Positions 5,677 through 6,503 of a stretch of DNA of 6,503 bases are shown here, in pieces. Below the pieces are notes generated by a model. That model saw only the letters and a list, made by a program, of their open reading frames with translations. It did not search any database and was not told where the DNA came from. Made by a program: the position numbers and the translations under genes. The DNA is from CAYGZA01 sp964354135 (GTDB lineage: Bacteria; Planctomycetota; Planctomycetia; Pirellulales; Thermoguttaceae), in the NCBI GenBank assembly GCA_964354135.1, contig CAYGZA010000347.1:1-6503 (forward strand). The letters run 5' to 3'. Numbering within the stretch: the stretch's first letter is position 1; every line of letters begins with the position of its first letter.

Positions 5677-5730
5677 ATGAAGCGAATCTGGATCGTTCGT
5701 CGCCAGTGCTCCTGTCCCTGTCCGGTCTAG
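5677..5730 (+). CDS. Putative cysteine-rich leader peptide of cysE
   Basis: ATG 5677 to TAG 5728-5730 encodes MKRIWIVRRQCSCPCPV, 17 residues with three cysteines in five positions (TGC 5707, TGT 5713, TGT 5719). It lies 118 bases before the gene for the enzyme that makes O-acetylserine, the cysteine precursor, so the Cys codons would be a fitting sensor of charged Cys-tRNA. Cysteine-codon leader peptides that control sulfur genes are known from mycobacteria. Codons 10-13 are complementary to the cysE ribosome-binding region, and the stop codon lies in a hairpin loop. The ribosome-binding site is imperfect: AGGA (5671-5674) is only two bases from ATG, GGGG (5662-5665) is eleven. The frame is also open upstream into the repeats, which weakens the case. 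No homologue is recognised. Confidence 0.45.
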   Translation: MKRIWIVRRQCSCPCPV

Positions 5731-5844
5731 AGCGACCGGACTTTCTTGTGCTGCGCCCCCCCCGGATTGTGGTGATCTTCCCTAAGTTTTGTTCGCATAT
5801 CGTGTTGCGCGTTGGCGGCGAGGCCGGCGCGATCAGGAGCCCTG
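5704..5844 (+). promoter_or_regulatory. Predicted long-range pairing that hides the cysE ribosome-binding site
   Basis: CAGTGCTCCTG (5704-5714) can pair with CAGGAGCCCTG (5834-5844) at 10 of 11 positions, including seven in a row across AGGAG, the cysE ribosome-binding site. The upstream arm is exactly leader codons Gln10 to Cys13. A ribosome held at the Cys codons would block this pairing and free cysE; with ample cysteine the pairing could form and shut cysE. This is a model from complementarity only. Confidence 0.4.
5720..5747 (+). terminator. Terminator-like hairpin holding the leader stop codon
   Basis: GTCCGGTC (5720-5727) pairs perfectly with GACCGGAC (5734-5741), loop TAGAGC, followed by TTTCTT (5742-5747). 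The leader peptide stop codon TAG is the first half of the loop. The stem and T-rich run fit an intrinsic terminator, though the run is short and interrupted. It would stop transcripts about 100 bases before cysE. Confidence 0.5.
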
Positions 5845-5848
5845 AGCT

Positions 5849-6503
<655 letters not shown>

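Noticed and set aside
5389..5730. A 113-codon frame overlapping the isomerase end and running through the 34-bp repeats
   Set aside because: Most of it is repeat translation of the RQDACAT type; only its last 17 codons, from ATG 5677, are kept as a possible leader peptide.

Overview
The window is GC-rich bacterial DNA that looks like Planctomycetota. The lines of evidence are: a polynucleotide phosphorylase gene followed by an NtrB-like kinase, a Tat-exported sugar isomerase of the hydroxypyruvate isomerase family, an EpsC-type serine acetyltransferase, and intergenic spaces filled with short dispersed repeats (CCAAGGA/TTGGTCATT, TGAACCC and CAGGCAAGATGCCTG families) typical of planctomycete and verrucomicrobial genomes. 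Assignment to phylum is inference from gene and repeat character; no rRNA or tRNA gene is present.

Layout, all genes on the + strand. 1-876: 3' part of pnp (second RNase PH core, KH, S1). 992-1723: a small soluble histidine kinase with no sensor domain and no response regulator next to it. 1724-1974: a spacer with a candidate promoter and a 13-bp palindrome. 1975-3333: a protein with an N-terminal AlbA_2 (Schlafen-type) domain and an unrecognised C-terminal half, visibly lower in GC than its neighbours. 3334-3975: a gene-poor stretch with three consecutive hairpins, the first 18 codons of a PIN-domain (VapC-like) toxin gene that breaks off at a dispersed repeat, and a candidate promoter. 3976-4308: a small helix-turn-helix protein. 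4364-4486: three tandem 38-bp units each holding a perfect GC hairpin. 4512-5399: Tat-signal hydroxypyruvate isomerase-like protein. 5469-5557: tandem 34-bp repeats. 5613-5848: a leader region. 5849-end: serine O-acetyltransferase (cysE type), cut by the window edge.

The most interesting item is the cysE leader. A 17-codon open frame, MKRIWIVRRQCSCPCPV, sits between a candidate promoter and cysE. Its codons 10-13 (Gln-Cys-Ser-Cys) are complementary at 10 of 11 positions to the sequence carrying the cysE ribosome-binding site, and its stop codon lies in the loop of an 8-bp hairpin followed by a T-rich run. Since CysE makes the committed precursor of cysteine, this has the form of a cysteine-sensing leader peptide that controls access to the cysE start. 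This is a hypothesis built from sequence alone.

The genes otherwise look like independent units: housekeeping RNA decay (pnp), signalling (kinase), a possible accessory insertion (AlbA_2 gene, PIN remnant, HTH protein), carbohydrate metabolism (isomerase) and cysteine synthesis (cysE).
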